Assembly: GCA_015494645.1 (NCBI GenBank)
Contig: WGAU01000095.1
Location: forward strand, 1-20,154
Length of the DNA: 20,154 nucleotides
Source: Aquificota bacterium
Lineage (GTDB): Bacteria; Thermosulfidibacterota; Thermosulfidibacteria; Thermosulfidibacterales; Thermosulfidibacteraceae
Reading direction: 5' to 3'
In this document: positions 1 through 7,301 of the stretch, one piece after another
Layout of the letters: each line of letters starts with the position of its first letter
How positions within the stretch are numbered: position 1 is the stretch's first letter
The notes under the pieces: model-generated
Told to the model about the DNA's origin: nothing
Databases searched by the model: none
The model's input: only the letters and a program-made list of their open reading frames with translations
Made by a program: the position numbers and the translations under genes

Positions 1-162
1 CTCCATCCACTTGTACACGCAAAAAGCCATGTAGCACATGGTTATGTGTCCCTTTATCCTTTTGGGCGTCCAGTGATACATGGGCCTTATCTTCAGGTTA
101 CTCTTCATACTTCTGAAGGCTTCCTCCACCTCCCACCTCTCTTCCTTATCCAGAGCAAATCC
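1..162 (-). mobile_element. IS4/IS1634-type DDE transposase, C-terminal fragment
   Basis: The minus strand reads open from an in-frame TAA at 163-165 to the window edge. It contains RWEVEEAFRSMKSNLKIRP followed by YHWTPKRIKGHI and a hydrophobic run. This is the typical region around the third acidic residue (W-x-x-E-x-x-F) of IS4/IS1634 family DDE transposases, just before the C-terminal end. No start codon, no N-terminal RNase-H-like core with the two catalytic Asp, and no terminal inverted repeat lie in the window, so this is a relic whose N-terminal part has been deleted; its far end lies outside the window. Family call is by motif recognition only. It marks an insertion/deletion-prone spot next to the tRNA gene at 500. 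Confidence 0.75.
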
Positions 163-164
163 TT

Positions 165-362
165 AATCTACCAAGCGATATTGAAACACTGCAGGAAAGC
201 ATTTCTGATTCTGGCACATCTTCAGTAGGGACAACACTGTCTGCTGTAACAACTGAAAGTGCATCTGGGGCGGTGAGTGGTGGAGGGACAGCAACAGCAG
301 GAGGTACAATTAGTGCTAACGGGACTGTTAGCAGCACTGCTACAGAGCCAGTATCCGCGTGA
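165..362 (+). pseudogene. 3' end of an unknown Ser/Thr/Gly/Ala-rich protein
   Basis: A plus-strand frame is open from about 117 and ends in TGA at 360-362. From 165 on it reads as plausible protein: an NLPSDIETLQES-like start, then a long low-complexity run of S, T, G and A, ending in TATEPVSA. Before about 165 the same frame runs antisense through the transposase relic and becomes proline-rich, so the real gene part probably begins at the junction near 163. No start codon or ribosome site is visible. Such tails occur in phage, pilus and conjugation proteins, but nothing here identifies the family. The composition (many ACA and GCA codons) differs from the K/E/R-rich neighbours, which fits foreign origin. 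It may also be a chance frame. Confidence 0.3.
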
Positions 363-380
363 CCCTGTGCCAACACAAAC

Positions 381-402
381 TGCTAACAGATTGCTAACAG
401 AT
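381..402. repeat. tandem 11-bp direct repeat
   Basis: TGCTAACAGAT occurs twice back to back (381-391 and 392-402). A third partial copy, TGCTAACA, lies at 448-455. Downstream, around 411-437, there is also a repeated C-rich/T-rich motif (CCCCATTTTTCC, CTCATTTTTCC). The block sits between the gene fragment ending at 362 and the promoter of the tRNA gene. It could be the remains of a mobile-element end or binding sites for a regulator; nothing decides between these. Confidence 0.6.
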
Positions 403-463
403 TGGGCACGATTTTCCCCATTTTTCCTCATTTTTCCAACCTGCACCTGCTAACACCAACCCC

Positions 464-490
464 TTGCAAAACTGCTTAACGAGCTATATT
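464..490 (+). promoter_or_regulatory. likely sigma-70 promoter of the tRNA-Sec gene
   Basis: TTGCAA at 464-469 and TATATT at 485-490 resemble -35 and -10 boxes with a short 15-base spacer. The predicted start (about 496-498) is just ahead of the first base of the tRNA at 500. The -10 box is good (5 of 6 to consensus); the -35 box is only fair. Confidence 0.45.
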
Positions 491-499
491 ACAGCCTTT

Positions 500-597
500 G
501 GAAGGGCGTGAGGGCTGGTGCCCTCCCCGGACTTCAAATCCGGCGGCACCGTCGGAAAGGGCGGTGCGGTGGGTTCGATTCCCATGCCCTTCCGCCA
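500..597 (+). tRNA. selC: tRNA-Sec (anticodon TCA)
   Basis: This is the tRNA that carries selenocysteine to UGA codons. The sequence folds as follows: 8-bp acceptor stem (500-507 with 586-593), 6-bp D stem with a four-base loop (510-515 with 520-525), anticodon stem 527-531 with 539-543 around loop CTTCAAA, a long variable arm (546-551 with 562-567), and a T arm at 569-585 with loop TTCGATT. G594 is the discriminator and CCA (595-597) is encoded. The 8-bp acceptor, the extended D stem, the long variable arm and anticodon TCA together are diagnostic of bacterial tRNA-Sec and exclude tRNA-Ser or tRNA-Leu. The selA, selB and selD genes are not in the window. The gene is convergent with the EAL gene, with only six bases between the CCA end and that gene's stop codon. 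Confidence 0.97.
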
Positions 598-603
598 GCA
601 TTT

Positions 604-2670
604 TTACGGAAGCTCTTCTATGAAGGTCTGGAAAGTAGTGGGACGGGAGAGGTAGAATCCTTGTAGTTCGTCGCAGTTAAGATGGAACAATTTTTGTAAG
701 AGTATTTTGTTTTCTACACCTTCAGCTGTGCATAGAGCTTTGATAGAGTGGGCGAGGTTTATTATAGCTTTTACGATGTTTTCCACTTTTGGGTCTTTTT
801 CCATTTCCTTTACATAATCCTTGTCTATTTTGAGCTTGTCCACTTCAAAGGATACGAGGTAGTTGAGGGAGGAGTATCCTTTTCCAAAGTCGTCTATGGC
901 AATTTTGAATCCCGATTCTTTGAGGTGATATATTATGCCTTTGGCTTTTTCGGGATTGTCCATGGCGGTGTGTTCGGTGATTTCAATAACTATTAGTTGG
1001 GGATCTACGCTGTATTTTTGCAGCTTCTCTTTCATAATTACCGGCAGGTTGGGGTCAAAGAACTGTTTAGGAGAGAAGTTTACAGAGGTGTATATGCCTT
1101 TGGGGGTTAGTTGGATGGCGTTTTGGAAGACCTGTTCCATAACGGAATATCCTAATTCAACAATGAGACCGGTTTCTTCGGCTATGGGTATGAATTCGTT
1201 GGGTGGTATTATTCCATGATCGGGGTGTATCCAGCGGGCTAACGCTTCGGCCCCGACGGGCTTTAGGTCGTTTGCCCGGTATATTCCCTGATAGAAGACT
1301 ACAATTTCTCCTTTGGCTATGGCATCTAAAAGTCTTTCTTTGATTTTTAGCTTTTTTTCAAGGTCTCTTTTGATCTCTTCGGAAAATATAGTGACACTTT
1401 CCGGTCCCTGTTTTGATTTGTACAGAGCGATTTCGGCTTTGTTGATCAGTTCTTCGGGAGTTTCTCCGTCCAGTGGAAATACGGATATTCCTAACTTGGC
1501 TTTGGGAGCTATCTTTACTCCTTGAAACATAACTGGTTGGTTGAAGATATTCAACAGCTTTCGGGATAGCTTTGGGATGCTTTCAATCTTTTCTACGCCA
1601 GAGAGGGCTATTAAAAACCTATCCCCTTCAAGTCTTCCCACAAGATCGCTCTCCCTTAGGTGTGAAGTCAGATTGTGAGCTATGCTTTTCAGGACTGCAT
1701 CTCCTCCTTTTCTGGTGAGGAGGATGTTTATGTCTCTGAACTTTTTGAGGTCTGCAACCACAATTACTACCAGCTTGTTTGTTCTTTTTGAGATTTTCAG
1801 TATTTTGTCCAATTTTTCAGTAATTAAAGCTTTTTTAGGAAGATTTGTTACGGGATCGTAATACTTGAGTTTTAGGAGTTCACGTTCAAGTTGCTTTATG
1901 TGAGTGACGTCCCTTGCACATACGATGGGTCCTTCAAAGCCTATTTCTTCCCAATTTTCCGGAAGGTATGCATAAAAGTCAAAGTGCTTTTTCTCTCCGG
2001 TAATGGTGATTTCTATGTGCGATGCTACAGGTTGTCCTGGAGTGCTGAGGACTTCTTTAAGTATCCTTTTAAGCTTGTTCAGGTCATTCTTTTTTACATA
2101 ACCTTTCAGTATGTTAAATATGCTTTTGTTTAGAAGCTGGGTTTCTTCCATGTTTATAAGTGTCTTAACAGAAGGGCTTACGTACTTTACTACGCCTTCC
2201 CTGTTTAGGAGGTAGATTATGTCCCTGACATAGGTGAGTATCTTGTTAATCCTTTCAAGCTTTCTATTTTCCTCTGCTACTGTTTCCTGTGTGAAGTCTA
2301 TGCCTATTGAAAGAACGGCTTTTCCATCGGGAAGTTCTATGGTGGAGGCGTAGGAGTAAACATAGATTATATCTCCATTCTTGGCTTTTAATGGGAACTT
2401 GGCATAAAGCAAAGGCTCTTTCAGTCCGTGGTACAGTCTTTGGAGGATTCTTTCCTTTGCTATCTGTTTGATCTTTTCATCTGGAATAAGGTCCCATAAG
2501 TTTATATTTCTGAGCTCTTCCATGGTGTATCCTAATTTTTCACGAGCGAAAGGAGTGAGGTATATGAACTTTTCCCTATAGATTGCGATAAATACATAAG
2601 GATTGTTTGCCAAGGACTCTACGATTTTCAGGCTAATTTCTTTGTTAAGCGTTTCTTCTTTTTTCTCCAT
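604..2670 (-). CDS. PAS-PAS-GGDEF-EAL protein, probable c-di-GMP phosphodiesterase
   Basis: Probable cytoplasmic enzyme that breaks down the second messenger c-di-GMP. Residue numbers count from the upstream GTG at 2676. Two PAS sensor domains lie at about 22-135 and 145-262, a GGDEF domain at about 265-430 and an EAL domain at about 445-685. The GGDEF active site is degenerate: EGDRF at 350-354 replaces GGDEF, so cyclase activity is unlikely. The EAL site looks complete: EALAR (477-481), N533, the Glu in EITEHT, DDFGKGYSS (595-603), K617, the Glu in EGVEN and QGFYLSRP. The start is set at the ATG (2668-2670) because AAGGTG lies five bases before it; the GTG at 2676 has no such site and would add two residues. 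It overlaps or abuts the cyclase gene upstream, so a cyclase and a phosphodiesterase are made together. No membrane segments. Confidence 0.93.
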   Translation of the reverse strand: MEKKEETLNKEISLKIVESLANNPYVFIAIYREKFIYLTPFAREKLGYTMEELRNINLWDLIPDEKIKQIAKERILQRLYHGLKEPLLYAKFPLKAKNGDIIYVYSYASTIELPDGKAVLSIGIDFTQETVAEENRKLERINKILTYVRDIIYLLNREGVVKYVSPSVKTLINMEETQLLNKSIFNILKGYVKKNDLNKLKRILKEVLSTPGQPVASHIEITITGEKKHFDFYAYLPENWEEIGFEGPIVCARDVTHIKQLERELLKLKYYDPVTNLPKKALITEKLDKILKISKRTNKLVVIVVADLKKFRDINILLTRKGGDAVLKSIAHNLTSHLRESDLVGRLEGDRFLIALSGVEKIESIPKLSRKLLNIFNQPVMFQGVKIAPKAKLGISVFPLDGETPEELINKAEIALYKSKQGPESVTIFSEEIKRDLEKKLKIKERLLDAIAKGEIVVFYQGIYRANDLKPVGAEALARWIHPDHGIIPPNEFIPIAEETGLIVELGYSVMEQVFQNAIQLTPKGIYTSVNFSPKQFFDPNLPVIMKEKLQKYSVDPQLIVIEITEHTAMDNPEKAKGIIYHLKESGFKIAIDDFGKGYSSLNYLVSFEVDKLKIDKDYVKEMEKDPKVENIVKAIINLAHSIKALCTAEGVENKILLQKLFHLNCDELQGFYLSRPTTFQTFIEELP

Positions 2671-2672
2671 GT

Positions 2673-4529
2673 TCACACCTTGAGTATTTTTTCCACGGCG
2701 GTGCGGTTTTTCCCGCTTCTTTTGGCTTCGTACATCTTTTCGTCTGCTATGTTTATGTACTTTTGCAGCATCTGCTCTATCGCTTCTTTTTCAATGTCTG
2801 TATCTCTTCTAAAGCAGATTGAAGCAACTCCTATGCTTACGGTCACTTTTATTTTGCCCTTGGATGATGCTACCGGGGTTTGGGAAATTCTGGTTCTTAT
2901 TCTTTCCGCTATGATGAAGCCGTCTTCCAGTTGCTCGCTGATGGAGACTACTACAAGCTCTTCACCACCTATTCTTGCCACTATGTCCCTTTCCTTTACG
3001 GAGGAGCGAATGATTTTGGATGTATGTTCAAGCACCTCGTCACCTATGCTATGCCCGTATGTGTCGTTGATCTTCTTGAAATCGTCCAGATCCATTATCA
3101 ATAAGTGAATGCACTGGTTGTGGGCAGCGGCTTGTTTGAGGGCTTCTGCGGCTCTGTTGAAGAACTCTCTGCGGTTCAGAAGTCCCGTTAAAGGATCGGT
3201 GGAGGTGAGCACTATCCAGCGGTGTATTTCAAAGAATACGCTGCTTCCAATAAGGGCTATTAGGCACCAAATGCCAAGTAGGGTAAACTTGAAATGTGAG
3301 GCAGTGTTTAGGGGTACGAGTCTTGCTATGAGATACTCGTCCCTGATGGGGGATTTCAAAAGGATATAGCACTTTTCAACGGTTCTTTCCCCTTTGGGAC
3401 AAAGCAGGCCATCTTTCTGTTCAAAGGGGGACTGGGTGTTTACAGGTATCCTCCCGTTGAGCTTGTACTTTAAAGCCTCTTTGAGAAGGTTTTGGTTGCA
3501 CTCAATGCAGTGGCCCCAAAGTTTCTTCGGGCCGTGTATCACGAGGCCGCTTGCGTGCATTATCATCCATCCGTTCTCCCATACTATATTGGGGAACAAG
3601 GTAGAGGGAGAAAATTTGTACACCAAAACTCCTACTATACGCTGGTTTTTCCAGACGGGAATGGATATGAAGAGTCCCACCTTGTTGGTGGTGTGTCCCC
3701 TTGCTATGGTGAAGCCGCTTCTGCCTTTCAAAGCGTCCTGAAAGTACTTTCTGAAAGAGTAGTTTTTACCTATCAGAACAGGCTCCGAAGAAAACAGTAC
3801 TTCTCCTTCTCTGTTCATGAAGAAGACTATTTGGGCATGGTAAGCCTTTGCCAGAACCTTGGTAAAAAAGGATGCCTTAGCGCTTGAGGGGTTTTTTAAT
3901 ATGGTTTGGAATTCCTTAGTTAGTATGGGCATTTTCAGAGCGGTTTCTCCTCTTGTGATGAATTCTGCGGAATGAACCACAAGGCGCATGTTGTTGTGGA
4001 TGTTTTCAATAAGGTTGGTGTAGTGGTCCTTCACAAGGGAAGTAAGTACTGCGAGGGATATTGTAGCGAATGCTATGTGGATCGCCACAATCTGCCAGGT
4101 AAAGTATCTGAAAAACACTTCCAGAACAGGTAGAGATACGAGGGTTAGCAAAATGAAGGTGATCATGGAGAGGAACCAGTGCTGTATGTATGCATCCATC
4201 ATGAAGACAAAAGTGTAGGTTATCTGCAGGATCAGGTTGGTAAGATTTTTCCCTTTGAAAAGGGATAGGTTGTAGAGAAGACACCCACTAAGCAGCACAA
4301 CTGCGGCGATGCTTAAGTAAACATCTTTTGAAGCATGGTATTGGATGAAAAGCATGGCATTGGAAAGAGAAGCTGCTATCATGAATAGCATGCTACTTTT
4401 GGTTCGGGTCATCCATGTGGTAAGTTTCTTCTGCACCGATAAAAGTATAAGGGTGAGAATGGAAGCAACATAGACGACAGAAGCTATTAGAAAGAAATCC
4501 TTCCAAAAGAACTGAGGCACAGGAATCAT
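2673..4529 (-). CDS. membrane diguanylate cyclase with Cache-like sensor
   Basis: Makes c-di-GMP from two GTP at the inner membrane. Residues 12-165 hold about six hydrophobic segments. Residues about 170-410 form an extracytoplasmic sensor with a Cache-type signature (NREGEVLFSS, then GKNYSFRKYFQDALKG at 254-269). A last helix lies at about 413-433 and the GGDEF domain at 442-615. The active site GGEEL (521-525) and DLDDFKKINDTYGH (480-493) look functional. The inhibitory site, normally RxxD five residues before the motif, reads KERD (512-515), so product inhibition may be lost. Four cysteines (C341, C344, C377, C387) cluster in the distal part of the sensor, which is unusual. The gene starts inside the stop of the binding-protein gene (ATGA overlap) and runs into the phosphodiesterase gene, so all three are translated together. 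Confidence 0.93.
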   Translation of the reverse strand: MIPVPQFFWKDFFLIASVVYVASILTLILLSVQKKLTTWMTRTKSSMLFMIAASLSNAMLFIQYHASKDVYLSIAAVVLLSGCLLYNLSLFKGKNLTNLILQITYTFVFMMDAYIQHWFLSMITFILLTLVSLPVLEVFFRYFTWQIVAIHIAFATISLAVLTSLVKDHYTNLIENIHNNMRLVVHSAEFITRGETALKMPILTKEFQTILKNPSSAKASFFTKVLAKAYHAQIVFFMNREGEVLFSSEPVLIGKNYSFRKYFQDALKGRSGFTIARGHTTNKVGLFISIPVWKNQRIVGVLVYKFSPSTLFPNIVWENGWMIMHASGLVIHGPKKLWGHCIECNQNLLKEALKYKLNGRIPVNTQSPFEQKDGLLCPKGERTVEKCYILLKSPIRDEYLIARLVPLNTASHFKFTLLGIWCLIALIGSSVFFEIHRWIVLTSTDPLTGLLNRREFFNRAAEALKQAAAHNQCIHLLIMDLDDFKKINDTYGHSIGDEVLEHTSKIIRSSVKERDIVARIGGEELVVVSISEQLEDGFIIAERIRTRISQTPVASSKGKIKVTVSIGVASICFRRDTDIEKEAIEQMLQKYINIADEKMYEAKRSGKNRTAVEKILKV

Positions 4530-5566
4530 GGTGTTTCTCCACTTAAGAAAACTCGTTCTGCCAGATTTAGAATGTAGTCGGGAAGGGGAAGTTTACACTC
4601 TTTAACCCTTTTTAGGTTTATAACTACGGAGAAATGATGGGCTGTTTCCACGGGTATTTTGGTGGGAGGGGTACCCTGAACCACTTTTACGGCTATGTTT
4701 CCTGCCTGTCTGCCCATTTCTTTGAAATCAATTACCACTCCTCCCATAAAGCCCATGGCTACGGCGTAGTAGTTGGGATAGATCTCGGGAATGCAAATGT
4801 TTTTCACTATGTAGGGAACGATTTCGTTGATCGTTAGTCTTTCCTGTCCTTGAGTTACCGATAGGGCGAAGGCAAAGAAGGCCTTTACTTTAGGGTTGTG
4901 TTCTATAAGGGTGATGGTTTCTCTAAGCTGGGAGAGAGTGGATACTTTGTAGTAAACAATCTTGTCCAAATATGGAGTTCCTTTTAGTTCATTCTGTATT
5001 TGATGCATGGCGATGTTGGCTATAGGATCGTCGGAGTAGATGAAAGCGATTTTGTAATCTCCTTTGAGCCACCAGCTTTCAAGGAACTTCATCTCTTCCA
5101 GCACAAAGAGCTTTTCGTACACGCCGGTTATGTTTTTGGTGGGGGTTTTGTTGTCTTCTTTTAGGAAATTGAACTCTCGGTTGTACTCTTCAAGTGGCTT
5201 GTTAACCCCGGCAAATATGATAGCGGGCTTCTTTTTGCCTGTGAAATGGCGAAGGGCTATCTGGAAGGCGATATCATCAAGGGTGATGAGTACATCGGGA
5301 GAAAAGTCTTCTATCTCTTTTACCACTCTTTTTTCTATATCTGCCAGTTCTTGGGGATCCTTTCTGCGGCTGTCTATCCAGAAGCTTTTGAGGGTATACC
5401 TTCTGAGGTTTTCTCTGAGGACATTTACCACCCCTTCAAACTCGGGTTTTTCACACAGATCTTCGGGGCTATAAGAAGATAGAATGAATATTTTTGGTTC
5501 CGCTAAGCAGTTAGAGCTTGAAAATAGTGCCAGGATAAAAATTAAACTAAAAAGCATCTTTGCCAT
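4526..5566 (-). CDS. periplasmic substrate-binding protein (ABC_sub_bind / TrpX-like)
   Basis: Secreted two-lobed binding protein. A signal peptide (hydrophobic run LFSLIFILALFSSS, likely cleavage after NCLA) precedes about 320 residues that match the ABC_sub_bind type (PF04392): an early ILSSYSP strand, PDVLITLDD, PAIIFAGVN, ITGVYEK and a closing LPDYILNLAERV helix. No permease or ATPase gene is nearby. Instead it overlaps the cyclase gene by ATGA, so a sensory role, presenting a ligand to the membrane cyclase, is more likely than transport (inference). The start is uncertain. ATGs at 5587, 5566 and 5557 are in frame and none has a clear ribosome site. The first is covered by the inverted repeat at 5578-5595, so the second is used here; adopting the first adds seven residues. 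Confidence 0.85.
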   Translation of the reverse strand: MAKMLFSLIFILALFSSSNCLAEPKIFILSSYSPEDLCEKPEFEGVVNVLRENLRRYTLKSFWIDSRRKDPQELADIEKRVVKEIEDFSPDVLITLDDIAFQIALRHFTGKKKPAIIFAGVNKPLEEYNREFNFLKEDNKTPTKNITGVYEKLFVLEEMKFLESWWLKGDYKIAFIYSDDPIANIAMHQIQNELKGTPYLDKIVYYKVSTLSQLRETITLIEHNPKVKAFFAFALSVTQGQERLTINEIVPYIVKNICIPEIYPNYYAVAMGFMGGVVIDFKEMGRQAGNIAVKVVQGTPPTKIPVETAHHFSVVINLKRVKECKLPLPDYILNLAERVFLSGETP

Positions 5567-5577
5567 ACTGTAACGAG

Positions 5578-5595
5578 ATTGACTCATTAGTCAAT
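5578..5595. promoter_or_regulatory. perfect inverted repeat in a divergent promoter region
   Basis: ATTGACT (5578-5584), four bases, then AGTCAAT (5589-5595). Each arm contains TTGACT, a near-consensus -35 box, one pointing each way. On the plus strand TTGACT (5579-5584) is followed after 18 bases by TATTAG (5603-5608), a plausible purS promoter. On the minus strand TTGACT (5594-5589) is followed after 16 bases by TACAGT (5572-5567), a weaker match. The symmetry would also suit a dimeric regulator acting on both operons. Confidence 0.5.
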
Positions 5596-5635
5596 ATGAT
5601 AGTATTAGTTGCAGGAAAAAGTCCGGAGGTGATGT

Positions 5636-5881
5636 GTGAAGGTCAGGGTGATTGTCAACTTGAAGTCCTCGGTGCTTGATCCGCAGGGTAAAGCGGTCTG
5701 TGGGGCTTTGAGGAATCTCGGATTTTCGCAAGTCAGGGATGTAAGGGTTGGGAAAGTTATATATCTTGATTTGGATGATGTGGGAAGGGAAGAGGTTGAA
5801 ACATTGGTTGATGAGATGTGTGCTAAGTTGTTGGTTAATCCTGTTATAGAGGAGTATCATTGGGACATCGTGGAGGAGTGA
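5636..5881 (+). CDS. purS: phosphoribosylformylglycinamidine synthase subunit PurS
   Basis: Small subunit of the three-part FGAM synthase (PurS, PurQ, PurL), which converts FGAR to FGAM in purine synthesis using ammonia from glutamine. The 81 residues match the usual PurS length and pattern: VRVIVNLKSSVLDPQGKAV, GFSQVRDVRVGKVIYLDL and a terminal NPVIEEY. The start is a GTG preceded by GGAGGTGAT, a strong ribosome site. The stop lies three bases ahead of purQ, which shares the transcript. purL is not in the window. Confidence 0.96.
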   Translation: MKVRVIVNLKSSVLDPQGKAVCGALRNLGFSQVRDVRVGKVIYLDLDDVGREEVETLVDEMCAKLLVNPVIEEYHWDIVEE

Positions 5882-5884
5882 GGG

Positions 5885-6574
5885 ATGCTATTTGGGGTTG
5901 TGGTGTTTCCTGGATCCAACTGTGACAGGGACTGCTACTGGGCAGTGAGGCACGTTTTGGGAGAGGACTGTGAATACATCTGGTATCAGGAGAGGAGCAT
6001 AGAGGACTTTGACTGTATTATCTTGCCCGGTGGTTTTTCCTACGGGGACTACTTGAGGGCTGGAGCCATAGCCAAGGTTTCTCCTGTTATGGAGGCTTTA
6101 AGAGAGTTTGTTAAAGACAGAAACAAGTTAGTGATCGGGATATGCAACGGCTTTCAGATATTGCTTGAGGCCGGGTTCCTTCCCGGAGCTATGTTGAGAA
6201 ACAAAAATCTCAAGTTTGTATGCGAGTATGTGGATGTTGTTGTTGAGAATCCCAATACTCCTTTCACCTGTGAGTGTGCAAAAGGTGAGGTGCTTTCCAT
6301 TCCCATTGCCCATATGGAAGGCAACTATTTTGCAGATGAGGGAACTTTGCAGGCGTTGATAGAGAACGGGCAGGTGGTGTTTAGGTACTGTGGCTACAAT
6401 CCCAACGGCTCCGTTTACGATATAGCTGGTATATGTAATGTGACCAAGAATGTGCTTGGGATGATGCCCCATCCCGAAAGGTGCTGTGAGTCTATTCTTG
6501 GTAGTGAGGACGGGCTGAAAATATTTGCTTCTATAGTCAAGTACCATGGGGAACAGGTTGCTGAGGCTCAATAG
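5885..6574 (+). CDS. purQ: phosphoribosylformylglycinamidine synthase subunit PurQ (glutaminase)
   Basis: Glutamine amidotransferase subunit of FGAM synthase, which releases ammonia for PurL. It is a class I (triad) glutaminase of 229 residues, the normal length. FPGSNCDRD at the N-terminus and GGFSYGDYLRAGAIA are PurQ signatures. The nucleophile is C87 in GICNGFQ, with H196 and E198 in MPHPERC completing the triad. The ribosome site GGAGGAGTGAGGG overlaps the purS stop. The last 29 bases overlap the start of the pseudouridine synthase gene in another frame. Confidence 0.97.
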   Translation: MLFGVVVFPGSNCDRDCYWAVRHVLGEDCEYIWYQERSIEDFDCIILPGGFSYGDYLRAGAIAKVSPVMEALREFVKDRNKLVIGICNGFQILLEAGFLPGAMLRNKNLKFVCEYVDVVVENPNTPFTCECAKGEVLSIPIAHMEGNYFADEGTLQALIENGQVVFRYCGYNPNGSVYDIAGICNVTKNVLGMMPHPERCCESILGSEDGLKIFASIVKYHGEQVAEAQ

Positions 6575-7301
6575 GTTTTTGGCAGAAGCCGGTATGGGGG
6601 CAAGGAGAAAGGTTGAAAGGCTCATTGAAGAGGGGAGGGTAGCGGTAAATGGCAGGATAGTTAAGGAATATGGCTACCGAGTAAATCCAGAAGAGGATAT
6701 TGTCACCGTTGACGGCAAGGTGGTGGAGATACAGCCCAAGGTTTATATGGCGTTCAACAAGCCCAAGAACATCCTTACCACTATGAGGGACGAGAGGGGC
6801 AGACCTACCGTTTACGATGTGTTGCCCATAAAGAATTTAAGGGTTTTCCCCGTGGGGCGGTTGGACAGGGCGTCCAGGGGGCTTTTGCTTCTCACCAACG
6901 ATGGAGAGCTGGCATACAGACTTCTTCATCCCAAGTACCATGTGGACAAGCGCTATATAGTAGAGGTGGAGGGGTCGCCTGCTGAAGATAAGTTGAACAA
7001 ACTGAGAAGAGGAATATACCTGTATCCAGAAGGAAAGACTCTTCCCTGCATCATAAGGGTGTTGGATAGAAGCAAGTGGAGAACCAAGCTTGAAGTGATC
7101 CTGCGGGAGGGAAGGAAAAGGCAGATAAGGAGGATGTTCAAGAAGATAGGACATCCCGTGAAGGAGTTGATTAGGGTGGCTGTTGGTCCCATAACGCTGA
7201 AGGGGCTTCCCGAGGGGCACTTCCGCTATTTAACTCCCGAAGAGGTGAAGATGTTGAAGGAGATGGTAGGGCTTGGATCTGAGGAGGAGAAGGCATGTTA
7301 A
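6546..7301 (+). CDS. rluB: RluB/RsuA-family rRNA pseudouridine synthase
   Basis: Converts a specific uridine in ribosomal RNA to pseudouridine. It has an N-terminal S4 RNA-binding domain (about 5-50, RLNRFLAEAGMGARRKVERLI region) and the RsuA-type catalytic domain from about 66. The catalytic Asp is D107 in PVGRLDRASRGLLLLTNDG, and EGRKRQIRRMF (188-198) is the second family motif. RluB is favoured over RsuA or RluE by overall pattern, but the target base cannot be told from sequence. The ATG at 6546 lies 29 bases inside purQ and has no clear ribosome site; an in-frame TTG at 6558 would give the more usual MLRLNRFLA start. The end overlaps the next gene by seven bases. Confidence 0.9.
   Translation: MGNRLLRLNRFLAEAGMGARRKVERLIEEGRVAVNGRIVKEYGYRVNPEEDIVTVDGKVVEIQPKVYMAFNKPKNILTTMRDERGRPTVYDVLPIKNLRVFPVGRLDRASRGLLLLTNDGELAYRLLHPKYHVDKRYIVEVEGSPAEDKLNKLRRGIYLYPEGKTLPCIIRVLDRSKWRTKLEVILREGRKRQIRRMFKKIGHPVKELIRVAVGPITLKGLPEGHFRYLTPEEVKMLKEMVGLGSEEEKAC

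Noticed and set aside
146..376. Minus-strand frame of 76 codons over the repeat-rich left end
   Set aside because: It is the antisense of the Ser/Thr/Gly-rich plus-strand frame and crosses the transposase junction in a different frame; its Pro/Val-rich composition is typical of a shadow.
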